A stretch of 64,000 nucleotides of DNA from an uncultured Eubacteriales bacterium (GCA_934486915.1 CAKSRC010000002.1:18173-82172); one strand, 5' to 3'. Numbered from the stretch's first letter, positions 52,583 to 62,365 are shown. The notes: generated from the letters alone by a model not told the origin. Translations and numbers: made by a program.

Positions 52583-54304
52583 TTAAACACCTTCTGCCGA
52601 GTATTTCACATCAATAACACTGGGATCATCCTTAAGTTCATTATAGGCCTCTTGTACAAGCTTATCATCAGCTCTTGGAAGATTAGTAAAATCTCCATCA
52701 TATTTAATTAGAGTATCGAACGGAATTTTTTTTCGACGTTCATTTCCATGTGGATTCACTAAATAAATATTCCTTAAATTATCTATCCATATAAAGCTAT
52801 ACGCATGTAAAAAATATAGTCCTTCACTATTTTGATGCACATTAGCAATATGACTCTCTTCAAGGGCAAATGTAACAGGAATTTTTTGTTCAGCCGCCAC
52901 CTTTATTCTTGCTAAAAGCATCATACGCTTTTTTAGGTTTGACTTTGAAGATGGGTCCCCCTTAAAATATGGTTTTAAACTTAATTGGCTATCTGCACTT
53001 TGCCCAAGCAAAGCAGAGAAGGCTATACTTGAATATGAACCATCTATATCCTTATAATCTATCTTAGGGTACGTCGTTCTAAGATAAGCTGAAAAAGCCT
53101 TTTCCATAGCCTGCACCCAAAAGTTACGTGTATATTTTCTTGAGGCCAACGGAGTTCTTATATCGTCAAGATATGGAATAGTCTTCTTAATGTTATAAAT
53201 TTGATTTATAATAATACTTCTCGATAAATAATTTTTAAGCACTACATCCACGGTGCTATCTTGATTGTTATCTCTAAATAAGTCCGTTAATTTTTTACGT
53301 TGAAGTTCAGCCATGGAACCAAGAGCGGATAACAACCAACAGTCTCCAATCCTTCCCTGCTGAATATCATGCACAGATATATCATTATATCCAAACAATT
53401 GCGTATTAGAAGTATCTATGAAATTCAATTGCTCATTGTCTTTTCCATAAGTAAATTGATCATCGTCTATCATAAATCTAAGAGTTTTAATATCTGCATA
53501 TTCTAAGTTTTTGCAGCCTGCAAAGGCATTAAAACAGATTATTATATCATTATTTCTGTTAAAATAAAGTCTTTTAAGGCTGATACATGATGAAAAGGCG
53601 TCCGGCATAATAATTTTCAATGTAGTAGGAAAATTCATGATCTCTAATGATTTGCATTTATTAAATGCTCCCTGCTGTATTCTTTGCAAATTATCCGGGA
53701 GATAGCAATCTTTCAACTTAACACAGCGTGAAAATATCCCCTCAGGTAACCTCTCTATATTATCCGGCAAACTCACATTTTCAAGTCCTGAGCAACTATT
53801 AAATACATCCTGTCCCAAAAAATCAACACTTTTGGGAATTTCTATAGATTCAAGCCTGCTGCAGTTCATAAACGCACCTGTCTCTATTTTCCTTAATCCC
53901 TCTTGAAAATACACTTGACTTAAATATGTACAATTTTTAAAAGCATCAACCCCTATAGTCTTTATGTTGGAAGGAATAACAACCATGCTAAGTATATAAT
54001 TACCCATACATAGGCCATTTGGTATTTGATCGAGTCTTCTTGAAAATATTATAATAGATGCCTTGTTTTTTACTATTTCAGCTTCAGAATCAGTAATTGA
54101 GCCACTCTCACCTATGACATAAGTCCTATCCGTAAAGCACGAATTTGAACATTTATAACCTTGTTTACTATCGAGATTAGCTCTTGGAATTGGAACGTTT
54201 ATATTATGTTTAAATTCTTTAAAATTCAAATTGTTTTTAGGTAAATCATAAAACATCGAATTACTTTTAATTTGTTTTTGTTTCATTATTCGATGATTGA
54301 ACAA
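52583..54304 (-). CDS. Leucine-rich-repeat protein with calpain-type cysteine protease domain
   Basis: About 573 residues; the TTG at 54304 is used because GGAGG lies 11 bases upstream, but the ATG at 54286 is also possible. Counting from the TTG at 54322, BspA-type LRR_5 repeats fill about residues 105-285 (repeats of the form A-F-x-x-C-x-x-L-x-x-x-x-x-P). A calpain C2-like catalytic domain follows at about 315-545. The oxyanion Gln and nucleophile are in QQGRIGDCWLLSALGS (C328), the His in YFLHAYSFIWID (H506) and the Asn in LVNPHGN (N523), so the triad is complete. No signal peptide, membrane helix or calcium-binding domain is evident. Substrates unknown. Confidence 0.85.
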   Translation of the reverse strand: MFNHRIMKQKQIKSNSMFYDLPKNNLNFKEFKHNINVPIPRANLDSKQGYKCSNSCFTDRTYVIGESGSITDSEAEIVKNKASIIIFSRRLDQIPNGLCMGNYILSMVVIPSNIKTIGVDAFKNCTYLSQVYFQEGLRKIETGAFMNCSRLESIEIPKSVDFLGQDVFNSCSGLENVSLPDNIERLPEGIFSRCVKLKDCYLPDNLQRIQQGAFNKCKSLEIMNFPTTLKIIMPDAFSSCISLKRLYFNRNNDIIICFNAFAGCKNLEYADIKTLRFMIDDDQFTYGKDNEQLNFIDTSNTQLFGYNDISVHDIQQGRIGDCWLLSALGSMAELQRKKLTDLFRDNNQDSTVDVVLKNYLSRSIIINQIYNIKKTIPYLDDIRTPLASRKYTRNFWVQAMEKAFSAYLRTTYPKIDYKDIDGSYSSIAFSALLGQSADSQLSLKPYFKGDPSSKSNLKKRMMLLARIKVAAEQKIPVTFALEESHIANVHQNSEGLYFLHAYSFIWIDNLRNIYLVNPHGNERRKKIPFDTLIKYDGDFTNLPRADDKLVQEAYNELKDDPSVIDVKYSAEGV

Positions 54305-54401
54305 TAAGTGACTCGCCTCCAAGTCGTAAAAAAGTAATATTATAATATTTTATAATATGTACAAGCAAAAAATCAATATTTAGTGATAACCCTTTACCAA
54401 A

Positions 54402-54444
54402 TATAAAAAGAGCCGCCTTTAAACAAAGGAAGCCCTTTTATAAA
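54402..54444 (-). terminator. Likely terminator of mnmA
   Basis: On the minus strand an AAAGGGCTTCCTTT arm pairs with AAAGGCGGCTCTTT around a GTTTA loop, followed by TTATATTTGG. It follows the mnmA stop by about 20 bases. Confidence 0.6.
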
Positions 54445-54462
54445 AATTTAACCTTTAATAAT

Positions 54463-55551
54463 TTACTTAAGTAAACTGCTTGTTGATATAGTACCACCGC
54501 CAACTACTATGTCTCCATCATAGAATACAACAGCTTGCCCAGGTGTAATCGACCGCTGCATTTCTTCAAATTCTAATCTTATCATAGACGAAGATATTGG
54601 AACAAGCCTTGCATTGGAGGGTTTGGACTGATATCTGATTTTTGCCTTTACATTTAAAGGACCACTTGGAAAATCAAAAGGAATAAAGTTTAAGTTTTCA
54701 GCAATTAAAACATTGGAATATTGTTTACCCTCTTCTGCCAAAACAACAGTATTATCATTTGCATTAATCCCCACAACATACATTGGTTTTCCAAAAGCTA
54801 CCCCCAAACCTTTTCGTTGACCTATGGTATATCTTGCTATACCTTTATGCCTTCCTAAAACATTTCCATGTATATCCACAAAATTTCCACAAGCAAATTT
54901 TTGATTTGTATAACGTTCTATAAATCCCGCATAATCTTTATTTTCAACAAAGCAAATTTCCTGGCTATCCGGCTTTGATGCGACGGGCAAATCATAGCTT
55001 CTTGCTATCTCTCGTGCTTGGGACTTGTCCATCGAGGCCAACGGCATAAGAGTGTGTGACAATTGATCTTGTGTCATGCTATATAATACATAACTTTGAT
55101 CCTTACTGCTTTGAGATTTTTTTAAAAGCCAGCGTTTAATGTTATTATCATACGTTATAATAGAATAATGACCTGTCGCCACGTAATCAAATCCTAATGT
55201 TAAAGCCTTGTCTAACAAGGCCTTAAATTTTACATGTGTATTACATGCAATACAAGGATTTGGTGTTCTTCCTTTCTTATACTCGTTAACAAAATAATCA
55301 ATTACTTTTTTAGAGAATATATCAGTAAAATTCAATACAATATGATCAATTCCAAGTTTATAGCAAACTCTTCTTGCATCTGATATATCGTCAAGCGAGC
55401 AGCACCCACCCGATACGCTCTCAGTCATATATTCATCAGGCCTTAACTTCATAGTTACGCCAGTCACATCATAGCCCTGCTCTAAAAGAAGAGCTGCAGC
55501 TACAGAGCTGTCTACCCCTCCACTCATGCCAAGCATTACTTTTTTCTTCAT
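54463..55551 (-). CDS. mnmA: tRNA-specific 2-thiouridylase
   Basis: Adds sulfur at U34 wobble position of tRNAs for Lys, Glu and Gln. The PP-loop motif GMSGGVDSSVAA is at residue 8. The catalytic cysteines are in PNPCIACNTHVKF and QEICFVENKDY (C102-like and C199-like). YTIGQRKGLGVA and the closing VFYDGDIVVGGG complete the three-domain protein of 362 residues. No sulfur donor gene (iscS) is adjacent in view. Confidence 0.95.
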   Translation of the reverse strand: MKKKVMLGMSGGVDSSVAAALLLEQGYDVTGVTMKLRPDEYMTESVSGGCCSLDDISDARRVCYKLGIDHIVLNFTDIFSKKVIDYFVNEYKKGRTPNPCIACNTHVKFKALLDKALTLGFDYVATGHYSIITYDNNIKRWLLKKSQSSKDQSYVLYSMTQDQLSHTLMPLASMDKSQAREIARSYDLPVASKPDSQEICFVENKDYAGFIERYTNQKFACGNFVDIHGNVLGRHKGIARYTIGQRKGLGVAFGKPMYVVGINANDNTVVLAEEGKQYSNVLIAENLNFIPFDFPSGPLNVKAKIRYQSKPSNARLVPISSSMIRLEFEEMQRSITPGQAVVFYDGDIVVGGGTISTSSLLK

Positions 55552-55723
55552 AAATACCCCAACTTACAATAAATTTATATATTTTTATTATAAAAAAAAC
55601 ATATATAAATTTCAAGCAAAACATTAAAATATTTATATCGATAATAATTTATGGTAAAAATATGTTGACTTTAACTCCTTTTTATAACAAAATATATTTA
55701 TACTATTAAATTATAAGGAGTCG

Positions 55724-56437
55724 ATGTATAAAATGTCTAAGAAGTTCAAAAATCTTTTTGCGCTTATTATAGCAATAATTACTATAATGAGTTGTACCAC
55801 TGTAGCATTTGCAACCTCACCCCAAAAAGGTATAGACGTATCCGAATGGCAGGGAGACATAAACTGGTCTGCCGTAAAAAACAGTGGAATAAAATTTGCT
55901 ATGATAAGAACCGGTTTTGGACGAAATGAACCCAATCAAACTGATAAAAAGTTTTATAAAAATATTAAAGGAGCCCAAGCTGTTGGGATAGAAACAGGAG
56001 TATATCACTACTGTTATGCTGTTTCCGCTAAGGATGCAGTAAATGAGGCAGACTTTTGCTTAAGTATTATTAAAGGTCATAAATTATCCTATCCTGTTGT
56101 TTTGGATATAGAAGATGACAGTATGATCCACTTAGGAAGGCGAGAATTAACGGAAATAGTAAAAGCCTTTTGCAATCGCATCGAAAAGGCAGGATATTAC
56201 GCTTGCGTATACTGTAATCCAAACTGGATGAACAATTACTTATATAAAAATGAGATTTTCCCAAAATATGATCTATGGCTTGCCCATTGGGAAATTGCAT
56301 CACCGTCATGCAGCTGCGGTATATGGCAGCATACCAGTACCGGTAAAGTACCCGGAATAAACGGAAATGTCGACCTTGACTATTCATACAAAGACTACCC
56401 AAGCATCATGAAAAGTCGCCACTTAAACGGTTTTTAA
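55724..56437 (+). CDS. Secreted GH25 lysozyme (muramidase)
   Basis: Cleaves the MurNAc-GlcNAc bond of peptidoglycan. 237 residues. A signal peptide (hydrophobic residues about 11-26, cleavage near AFA-TS at residue 30) precedes the GH25 domain. Catalytic acids are in KGIDVSEWQGDI and VVLDIEDDS. FAMIRTGFG and the closing DLDYSYKDYP are typical. No cell-wall binding repeats are attached. TTGACT occurs about 55 bases upstream. It is not part of the phage cassette and probably acts in wall remodelling or defence. Confidence 0.92.
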   Translation: MYKMSKKFKNLFALIIAIITIMSCTTVAFATSPQKGIDVSEWQGDINWSAVKNSGIKFAMIRTGFGRNEPNQTDKKFYKNIKGAQAVGIETGVYHYCYAVSAKDAVNEADFCLSIIKGHKLSYPVVLDIEDDSMIHLGRRELTEIVKAFCNRIEKAGYYACVYCNPNWMNNYLYKNEIFPKYDLWLAHWEIASPSCSCGIWQHTSTGKVPGINGNVDLDYSYKDYPSIMKSRHLNGF

Positions 56438-56450
56438 ATAATACATAAAG

Positions 56451-56489
56451 ATAAATCCGCACCTAATAAAAAGTTAAGTGCGGATTTAT
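56451..56489. terminator. Bidirectional terminator between lysozyme and symporter genes
   Basis: ATAAATCCGCAC (56451-56462) pairs with GTGCGGATTTAT (56478-56489), followed by TTTATG on the plus strand and preceded by an A-rich flank. Confidence 0.9.
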
Positions 56490-56511
56490 TTTATGTTATA
56501 TGACAAGTATA

Positions 56512-57741
56512 TCAATCTAAAACTGATTGAGTGACCTCGTTTTCGGGTACTTTATTGAATCCGGCGGATATTTTATTAACTATCAAAGCTATCGCACCAT
56601 CGCCGGTCACATTGCATGCAGTACCAAAGCTATCCTGTGCTATATATAAGGCTATCATAAGCGAAATCATTACAGGATTAAAATGTAGCATTGATTCAAG
56701 TATTCCAAGAGTTGCCATTACTGCACCCCCGGGTACTCCCGGCGCTGCAACCATCATTACACCTAGAATCATTATAAACGGAAGTACATCATAGAAGTTA
56801 ACCGGAATTCCATTAAGCATCATAACCGCTATGGCACAACCTACAAGAGTTATTGTACTGCCTGATATATGTATAGTTGAACAAAGTGGCATAACAAAAT
56901 TAGCAATTTCTTTTCTTACACCATTTAACTTAGCCCTTTGAATAGATACCGGTACTGTTGCAACAGACGACTGTGTACCAAGAGCAGTAACATAGGCAGG
57001 CACCGTAGTTTTAAGTAGTTTAAACGGGTTTTTATTAACTACACTACCAGCAACACAATATTGGAAAATAAGGATTAATATTTGAAGTAATATAACAACT
57101 AAAAATACCCTTGAAAATACACTCAAGATTTTATAAACCTGACCGGAATAAGTCATATTTGCAAATATACCTAAAACATGAATTGGTATAAGAGGAATAA
57201 TGACTTTTTCTATTAAAAGCGTAACCAGTTTCTCAAAATCAGAGAAGAAGCCTTTTATAGTATTGCACTTTAAATTGGCGATACCTATACCCAATATAAA
57301 TGATATAACTAGTGCTGAAACTACATCCATCATAGGCGGTATTGCTATTGAAAACAATGGGGTTATCAATGAAGTCTCGGGATTTTGGCTTTCAGCCGAC
57401 ATAACAAAAGATCCGGCCTCTAAAAACATAGGGAATACATTCTTTCCCACAAAATAAGCGCAAACTCCTGCTATAACCATTGAAGTATAAGAAATCAAGA
57501 CAGTTATTGCCAAAATTTTTCCCGATCCTTTTCCCAATTCACTTATTCCTGATACAACATATCCAATTATTATAAGCGGAATTGAAAAGGCGAGAAAATT
57601 TTGAAATATGTCATTAAATGTCGCAAGAATTTTAATTATAAATTCAGGCATAAAACTTCCAATAAGAACACCAAATAATATAGCACATATCAAATATGGA
57701 AGAAGCCCTAAACTTTTTAAAAAACTTTTCATTAAGGACAA
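56512..57741 (-). CDS. Dicarboxylate/amino acid:cation symporter (DAACS family)
   Basis: Sodium- or proton-coupled uptake carrier for glutamate, aspartate, serine or C4 dicarboxylates. The 409-residue protein has about eight membrane helices and two re-entrant loops. Recognisable blocks are FLAFSIPLIIIGYVVSGISE, ALGTQSSVATVPVSIQRAK (serine-rich HP1 tip) and PGVPGGAVMATLGILES (HP2), then AQDSFGTACNVTGDGAIALIV near residue 380. Substrate cannot be decided. TTG start after GGAG; the ATG at 57732 is an alternative. Confidence 0.88.
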   Translation of the reverse strand: MSLMKSFLKSLGLLPYLICAILFGVLIGSFMPEFIIKILATFNDIFQNFLAFSIPLIIIGYVVSGISELGKGSGKILAITVLISYTSMVIAGVCAYFVGKNVFPMFLEAGSFVMSAESQNPETSLITPLFSIAIPPMMDVVSALVISFILGIGIANLKCNTIKGFFSDFEKLVTLLIEKVIIPLIPIHVLGIFANMTYSGQVYKILSVFSRVFLVVILLQILILIFQYCVAGSVVNKNPFKLLKTTVPAYVTALGTQSSVATVPVSIQRAKLNGVRKEIANFVMPLCSTIHISGSTITLVGCAIAVMMLNGIPVNFYDVLPFIMILGVMMVAAPGVPGGAVMATLGILESMLHFNPVMISLMIALYIAQDSFGTACNVTGDGAIALIVNKISAGFNKVPENEVTQSVLD

Positions 57742-57921
57742 ACCAACTCCTAAATAGTAAACTTAGTTTAGTATTATAGCATATACGCTATAAAAATGCA
57801 AAATATAAAAACTAATTATTTTAATTTATAGTATATTATTTGGCAATATAAATATAAATAAGTTAGGCAAAATATTGTATATCACAAGAAAGTTAACTTA
57901 AAAGTCACTGGAAAATATATC

Positions 57922-57950
57922 TTTTAATTTTAAAATAATTGATGTATAAT
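57922..57950 (+). promoter_or_regulatory. Promoter of the aldolase gene
   Basis: TTTTAA (57922-57927), 17 bases, then a perfect TATAAT (57945-57950), about 44 bases before the start codon. The -35 is weak. Confidence 0.5.
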
Positions 57951-57993
57951 ATATGGGTAAAAACTTTATAATATTTATAGGAGCGTGATCTTA

Positions 57994-58929
57994 ATGCCAT
58001 TAGTAAACACAATAGATATGTTTAAAAAAGCCTATGAAGGCGGTTATGCTATTGGAGCATTCAACGTCAACAATATGGAGATAGTGCAAGGAATAACCGA
58101 AGCCTGCAATGAGCTTAAAGCACCTGTCATATTGCAAGTATCTTCAGGAGCAAGAAAGTATGCAAATCACACATACCTTATAAAACTTGTAGAAGCTGCT
58201 GTTAAGGAAACTTCTATTCCTATAGCTCTTCATTTGGATCATGGCGATTCTTTTGAGCTTTGTAAAAGTTGCATAGACGGTGGTTTTACCTCCGTTATGA
58301 TAGATGGATCTCATTTACCATATGAAGAAAATGTTGAATTATCTAAAAGGGTAGCAGACTATGCTCATAAATATTCAGTAACTGTAGAAGCGGAATTAGG
58401 CCGTCTTGCAGGTATTGAAGATAAAGTTAATGTTTCAGCTGAAGATGCATCTTATACAAACCCTGCAGAAGTTGAAGACTTTGTAAACAAAACAGGCGTA
58501 GATTCTCTTGCTATTGCCATTGGCACAAGTCATGGTGCTTATAAATTTAAGCCGGGTCAAAAACCTCAATTGCGTTTTGACATACTAAAAGAAGTAAGTG
58601 ATAGACTACCTGGATTCCCAATAGTTCTTCACGGTGCTTCCTCAGTTATACCCGAATTTGTAGAGATGATTAACAAATACGGCGGACAAATGCCCGATGC
58701 TATAGGTATTCCCGAAGAAATGTTAAGACAAGCAGCATCAATGGCTGTATGTAAAATCAATGTAGACTCAGATTTAAGGTTGGCTATGACAGGCTCTATA
58801 AGGAAACACCTCTTTGAGAATCCAAGCCACTTTGATCCAAGGCAATACTTGTCTCCCGCAAGAGCTGCTATAAAACAATTGGTTGAGCATAAAATTAAAA
58901 ATGTATTAGGCTGCGAAAACAAAGCTTAA
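57994..58929 (+). CDS. fba: Class II fructose-bisphosphate aldolase
   Basis: Splits fructose 1,6-bisphosphate in glycolysis and reverses it in gluconeogenesis, Zn-dependent. 311 residues from the ATG at 57994, ten bases after AGGAG. HLDHGDSFE carries the zinc His and catalytic Asp; VEAELGRLAGIED, AIGTSHGAYKF and VLHGASSVI hold the other zinc ligands and phosphate-binding residues. The NVNNMEIVQ start is typical of class II enzymes. Single-gene transcription unit. Confidence 0.96.
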   Translation: MPLVNTIDMFKKAYEGGYAIGAFNVNNMEIVQGITEACNELKAPVILQVSSGARKYANHTYLIKLVEAAVKETSIPIALHLDHGDSFELCKSCIDGGFTSVMIDGSHLPYEENVELSKRVADYAHKYSVTVEAELGRLAGIEDKVNVSAEDASYTNPAEVEDFVNKTGVDSLAIAIGTSHGAYKFKPGQKPQLRFDILKEVSDRLPGFPIVLHGASSVIPEFVEMINKYGGQMPDAIGIPEEMLRQAASMAVCKINVDSDLRLAMTGSIRKHLFENPSHFDPRQYLSPARAAIKQLVEHKIKNVLGCENKA

Positions 58930-58951
58930 TAGCATTATATCTAACTTTAAT

Positions 58952-58983
58952 AGTCAGCACCTACTGTCATGTATGTGCTGACT
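58952..58983 (+). terminator. Terminator of fba
   Basis: AGTCAGCAC (58952-58960) pairs with GTGCTGACT (58975-58983), then TTTG. Confidence 0.85.
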
Positions 58984-59121
58984 TTTGCATAAATAGGTTA
59001 TATACAAATTATTTTTACATAAAATATTTTTATGAATATTGTACCACTTCTTGCAATTTTTGCTTATATATATTAATATAAAGTTCTACAACATAATTTT
59101 TAAGTGAAGGGTCGTCTCATT

Positions 59122-60399
59122 GTGAAATATACATCTATGACTAAAAGTGAACTGTCAAAAGAGCTGGAAAATATTTTATATATATACAAAGAATATAAAA
59201 ATAAAAATCTAAATCTTGACTTATCAAGAGGTAAACCAGGAAATGAACAGTTAAAAATCTCCGAAAAAATGCTTGATAGCCTAACAGCCTCCTCAGAATA
59301 CATGAGTGAGAATGGGTTTGACTGCAGAAATTACGGACTTTTAGAAGGTTTGCCAAGAATGAAAAGAATCTTTGCAAGCATGCTGGAAGTTGATGAAAAA
59401 AGTGTAATAGTAGGAGGAAACTCAAGCCTTAACTTAATGTTCGACGTTATTTCATGCTTTGTAACTCAAGGTGCGGAAGGATCAAAGCCATGGAACAAGC
59501 AAGGTAAAATCAAATTTTTGTGCCCTGTACCGGGGTATGATAGGCATTTTTCTATTTTAGAGTATTATGATATAGAAATGATTAATATACCCATGCTAAA
59601 AGATGGTCCCGATATGGATAAAATAGAAAGTCTTATAGAAAAGGATGAAAGTATAAAGGGTATTTGGTGCGTACCTAAATACTCAAACCCTCAGGGCATT
59701 ACTTACTCGGATAGCGTTGTAAAACGTTTTGCTTCACTAAAACCAAAGGCAAAAGATTTTAGGATATTTTGGGATAACGCCTATGCAATTCACGATATAA
59801 ACGATACCCCCGATAAACTTTTAAGCATCTCAAAGGAATGTAAAAAAGTAGGAAATGAAGATATTGTAATCCAATTTTGTTCTACTTCTAAAATAACATT
59901 CCCTGGTTCAGGCGTAGCTGCAGTTTCTGCTTCAAAACTCAACCTTGACATGATAAGAAAGAGATTACTTGTGCAAACAATAGGCTATGATAAGTTAAAT
60001 CAACTAAGGCATATACTTTTCTTTAATGATTTTAGCGGTATGTTAGAGCACATGAAAAAACATAAAAAAATACTAAAACCTAAATTTGATTTGGCTTTAG
60101 ATATCTTAGAGAAAAACTTCCATGAAAACAATATTGTTTCTTGGATAAGACCTAATGGAGGATATTTCATAAGCATTGATGTTTTAAACGGCTTAGCAAA
60201 AAGGGTAGTTGATCTTTGCAAGCAAGCAGGAGTAAAACTAACACCCGCTGGGTCAACTTATCCTTATAAAAATGACCCTAATGACTCTAATATACGTCTA
60301 GCTATAACCTATCCACCGCTTAATGAGTTAAAAACTGCTATGGATCTTTTATGCGTATGCATTAAAATTGCCTCTTTAGAAAAATTAATTAATGAATAA
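59122..60399 (+). CDS. PLP-dependent class I/II aminotransferase
   Basis: A cytosolic fold-type I aminotransferase of about 425 residues, closest to the large aspartate/alanine-type group (PF12897-like). The N-terminal NLDLSRGKPGNEQLKISEKM, the NYGLLEGLPRMKRIFA block, GGNSSLNLMFDV, and WDNAYAIHDI are diagnostic. The PLP lysine is in FCSTSKITFPGSGVAAVSASK. I use the GTG at 59122, ten bases after GTGAAGGG, rather than the GTG at 59104. Substrate is uncertain between aspartate, alanine and related amino acids. Confidence 0.88.
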   Translation: MKYTSMTKSELSKELENILYIYKEYKNKNLNLDLSRGKPGNEQLKISEKMLDSLTASSEYMSENGFDCRNYGLLEGLPRMKRIFASMLEVDEKSVIVGGNSSLNLMFDVISCFVTQGAEGSKPWNKQGKIKFLCPVPGYDRHFSILEYYDIEMINIPMLKDGPDMDKIESLIEKDESIKGIWCVPKYSNPQGITYSDSVVKRFASLKPKAKDFRIFWDNAYAIHDINDTPDKLLSISKECKKVGNEDIVIQFCSTSKITFPGSGVAAVSASKLNLDMIRKRLLVQTIGYDKLNQLRHILFFNDFSGMLEHMKKHKKILKPKFDLALDILEKNFHENNIVSWIRPNGGYFISIDVLNGLAKRVVDLCKQAGVKLTPAGSTYPYKNDPNDSNIRLAITYPPLNELKTAMDLLCVCIKIASLEKLINE

Positions 60400-60407
60400 C
60401 ATAAACA

Positions 60408-60444
60408 AACGTGCTCTCAGCGTATTTTATGCTAAGGGCACGTT
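60408..60444. terminator. Bidirectional terminator between aminotransferase and tsaD
   Basis: AACGTGC (60408-60414) pairs with GCACGTT (60438-60444), with additional CTCAGCGTA/TGCTAAGG pairing inside and T-rich sequence after. Confidence 0.85.
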
Positions 60445-60456
60445 ATTTTAATATAT

Positions 60457-61467
60457 CTATCTATCAGTAATTTGAAGAGCAGCGCAGCCGTTTAAATCCA
60501 ATGATGCAATATTTCCGCTTAGATATTCATAATAAGCCTGCGACCCCACCATTGCTGCATTATCACCGCAATATCTAAGTTCAGGGACAAAAAGCTCAAA
60601 GTTCCTTTTCATACATTCATCCTTAAGCCTTCTCCTTAAAAGAGAATTAGCAGAAACTCCTCCTGCTACAACAAGCTTATCATATCCCAAATCAACTGCC
60701 GCTTTAATAAACTTCTCACTTAAACAGTCGACAACTGTTTTTCTAAAGGAAGCCGAGAGATCCGGAACTGAAATCTCAACTCCCTTTTGGTTGGCATTGT
60801 GTATTTGGTTAATTATAGCTGTTTTAAGTCCTGAAAAGCTAAAATCATATAATGCACCACTAACCTTAGGATGAGGAAATTCATATGCTGTATCATTGCC
60901 ACTTTCCGCTATTTTATCAAGGTGTATACCCCCTGGGTACGGCATACCCATAGACCTCGCAGCCTTATCAAAGGCCTCTCCCGCTGCGTCATCTCTTGTT
61001 CTTCCAATTATTTTTAAGTCAGTATAATCTTTAACCTCTACAATGTGACTATGCCCTCCCGACACTATAAGGCATAAAAACGGAGGTTTTAAAGATGGAT
61101 TAGATATATAATTAGAAGCTATGTGCGATCTTAAATGATGCACTGGAATAAGAGGCAATCCCGACGCTAAAGACAATCCTTTCGCAAAATTCACTCCTAC
61201 AAGTAAAGCACCTATTAACCCAGGAGCATATGTAACAGCCAACGCATCCATATCCAAAAGTTTAAATCCTGCATCATTCAAAGCCTTTTGAGTTATCCCA
61301 ACTATAGCCTCAGTATGCATTCTAGACGCGATTTCCGGGACAACTCCACCATAAATCTTATGCTCCTCAACCTGCGATGCAACCGCAGAGGATAAAACCT
61401 TTCTACCATCTTCAACAACTGCGGCAGCTGTTTCATCACAAGAGCTTTCAATTGCTAATATCTTCAT
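60457..61467 (-). CDS. tsaD: tRNA N6-threonylcarbamoyladenosine synthase subunit TsaD
   Basis: Transfers threonylcarbamoyl to A37 of ANN-reading tRNAs with TsaB and TsaE. 336 residues. Start KILAIESSCDETAAAVVEDG, metal-binding HHLRSHIAS near residue 111, SGGHSHIVEVKD, and AGGVSANSLLRRRL. The neighbours are rimI and a phosphatase; tsaB and tsaE, commonly adjacent, are not seen here. Confidence 0.96.
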   Translation of the reverse strand: MKILAIESSCDETAAAVVEDGRKVLSSAVASQVEEHKIYGGVVPEIASRMHTEAIVGITQKALNDAGFKLLDMDALAVTYAPGLIGALLVGVNFAKGLSLASGLPLIPVHHLRSHIASNYISNPSLKPPFLCLIVSGGHSHIVEVKDYTDLKIIGRTRDDAAGEAFDKAARSMGMPYPGGIHLDKIAESGNDTAYEFPHPKVSGALYDFSFSGLKTAIINQIHNANQKGVEISVPDLSASFRKTVVDCLSEKFIKAAVDLGYDKLVVAGGVSANSLLRRRLKDECMKRNFELFVPELRYCGDNAAMVGSQAYYEYLSGNIASLDLNGCAALQITDR

Positions 61468-61941
61468 CTATACATTCCCTTCCACTTTTACATTATTAAA
61501 ATACTTAGTCATTATAAAGGCGTCTTCATTTGGATTTTTATAAAATTTTTTCCTCAATCCAACATTTTCAAAGCCAAGCTTATCATAAAGGTTAATTGCA
61601 ATGTGATTTGAAACTCTAACCTCTAAACTTAAAAATGATAATCTTAGTCTTTCACATTCTAAAAAAAGCTCCTTTAAAAGCATTTTAGCCGCCCCATTTT
61701 TTCTATACTCTCTTGTTATTGCTATATTAGTAATATATCCCTCGTCTAAAACATACTGCATACCGGCATATCCTATAACAATAGAGCCAGCCATAGCAAC
61801 TAAAAAGATTGCTCTCGGGTTATGAAGTTCCTCTTTTAAAGCATCAATGCTCCAAGGGCTGGAAAAGCACTCTTTTTCAACATCAGCCAAAGCCTTTATA
61901 TGACTTTCATTCATCTTCACAATCGTTATATTACTTACCAT
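61468..61941 (-). CDS. rimI: Ribosomal-protein-alanine N-acetyltransferase RimI
   Basis: GNAT acetyltransferase for the N-terminus of ribosomal protein S18. About 157 residues from the ATG at 61941, which overlaps the stop of the phosphatase gene. Motif A is ITREYRKNGAAKMLL (R/Q-x-x-G-x-A loop), and AIFLVAMAGSIVIGYAGMQYV and LSLEVRVSNHIAINLYDKLGF match RimI. TsaD follows directly. Confidence 0.92.
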   Translation of the reverse strand: MVSNITIVKMNESHIKALADVEKECFSSPWSIDALKEELHNPRAIFLVAMAGSIVIGYAGMQYVLDEGYITNIAITREYRKNGAAKMLLKELFLECERLRLSFLSLEVRVSNHIAINLYDKLGFENVGLRKKFYKNPNEDAFIMTKYFNNVKVEGNV

Positions 61942-62365
61942 TTTCAATTATCTCGTTATACATCTTTTCAATAGAATCTTTTAATTGATCCCTTACTTTT
62001 CTATACTCATCTTCATCTTTACCATATGGATCCTCTATACCATTTCCTAAAATATATATCTTATTTTCGTCAATACCAATCTCTTTAAGAACCAATTTAT
62101 GCATATTACTCATAACGGCAAAGATATCTATATCTTCAAAATTACCCACGTGCGATATATTTTTGGACCTATGGTCGCTTATATCGATACCAATTTCTTT
62201 TAATACCTTCTTTGCATTATCCGCAGCTTCCATGCCCTCTACCATTGATATCGAAGCACTGTCTGCCTCTATTTCTTTACCCTTTTTTTTCATCATATCT
62301 TTAAATAGTGCTTCAGCCATAGGGCTTCTGCAAGTATTGCCCGTACATACAAATAAAACTTTCAA
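61931..62365 (-). CDS. Low-molecular-weight phosphatase, YwlE-like
   Basis: 144 residues. The P-loop is FVCTGNTCRSPMAEA; the Thr after Asn in C-T-G-N-T-C-R-S is the residue that in B. subtilis YwlE favours phosphoarginine over phosphotyrosine, so arginine phosphatase activity is likely. The general acid loop is EDPYGKDEDEY. Normal length. It opens the rimI-tsaD group and follows polA by about 50 bases. In the absence of an identified McsB kinase here, the substrate remains inferred. Confidence 0.88.
   Translation of the reverse strand: MKVLFVCTGNTCRSPMAEALFKDMMKKKGKEIEADSASISMVEGMEAADNAKKVLKEIGIDISDHRSKNISHVGNFEDIDIFAVMSNMHKLVLKEIGIDENKIYILGNGIEDPYGKDEDEYRKVRDQLKDSIEKMYNEIIENGK

Noticed and set aside
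55724..56437. GH25 lysozyme as the missing phage endolysin
   Set aside because: It has a signal peptide and its own ribosome site, lies 5 kb away on the opposite strand, and has no holin beside it.
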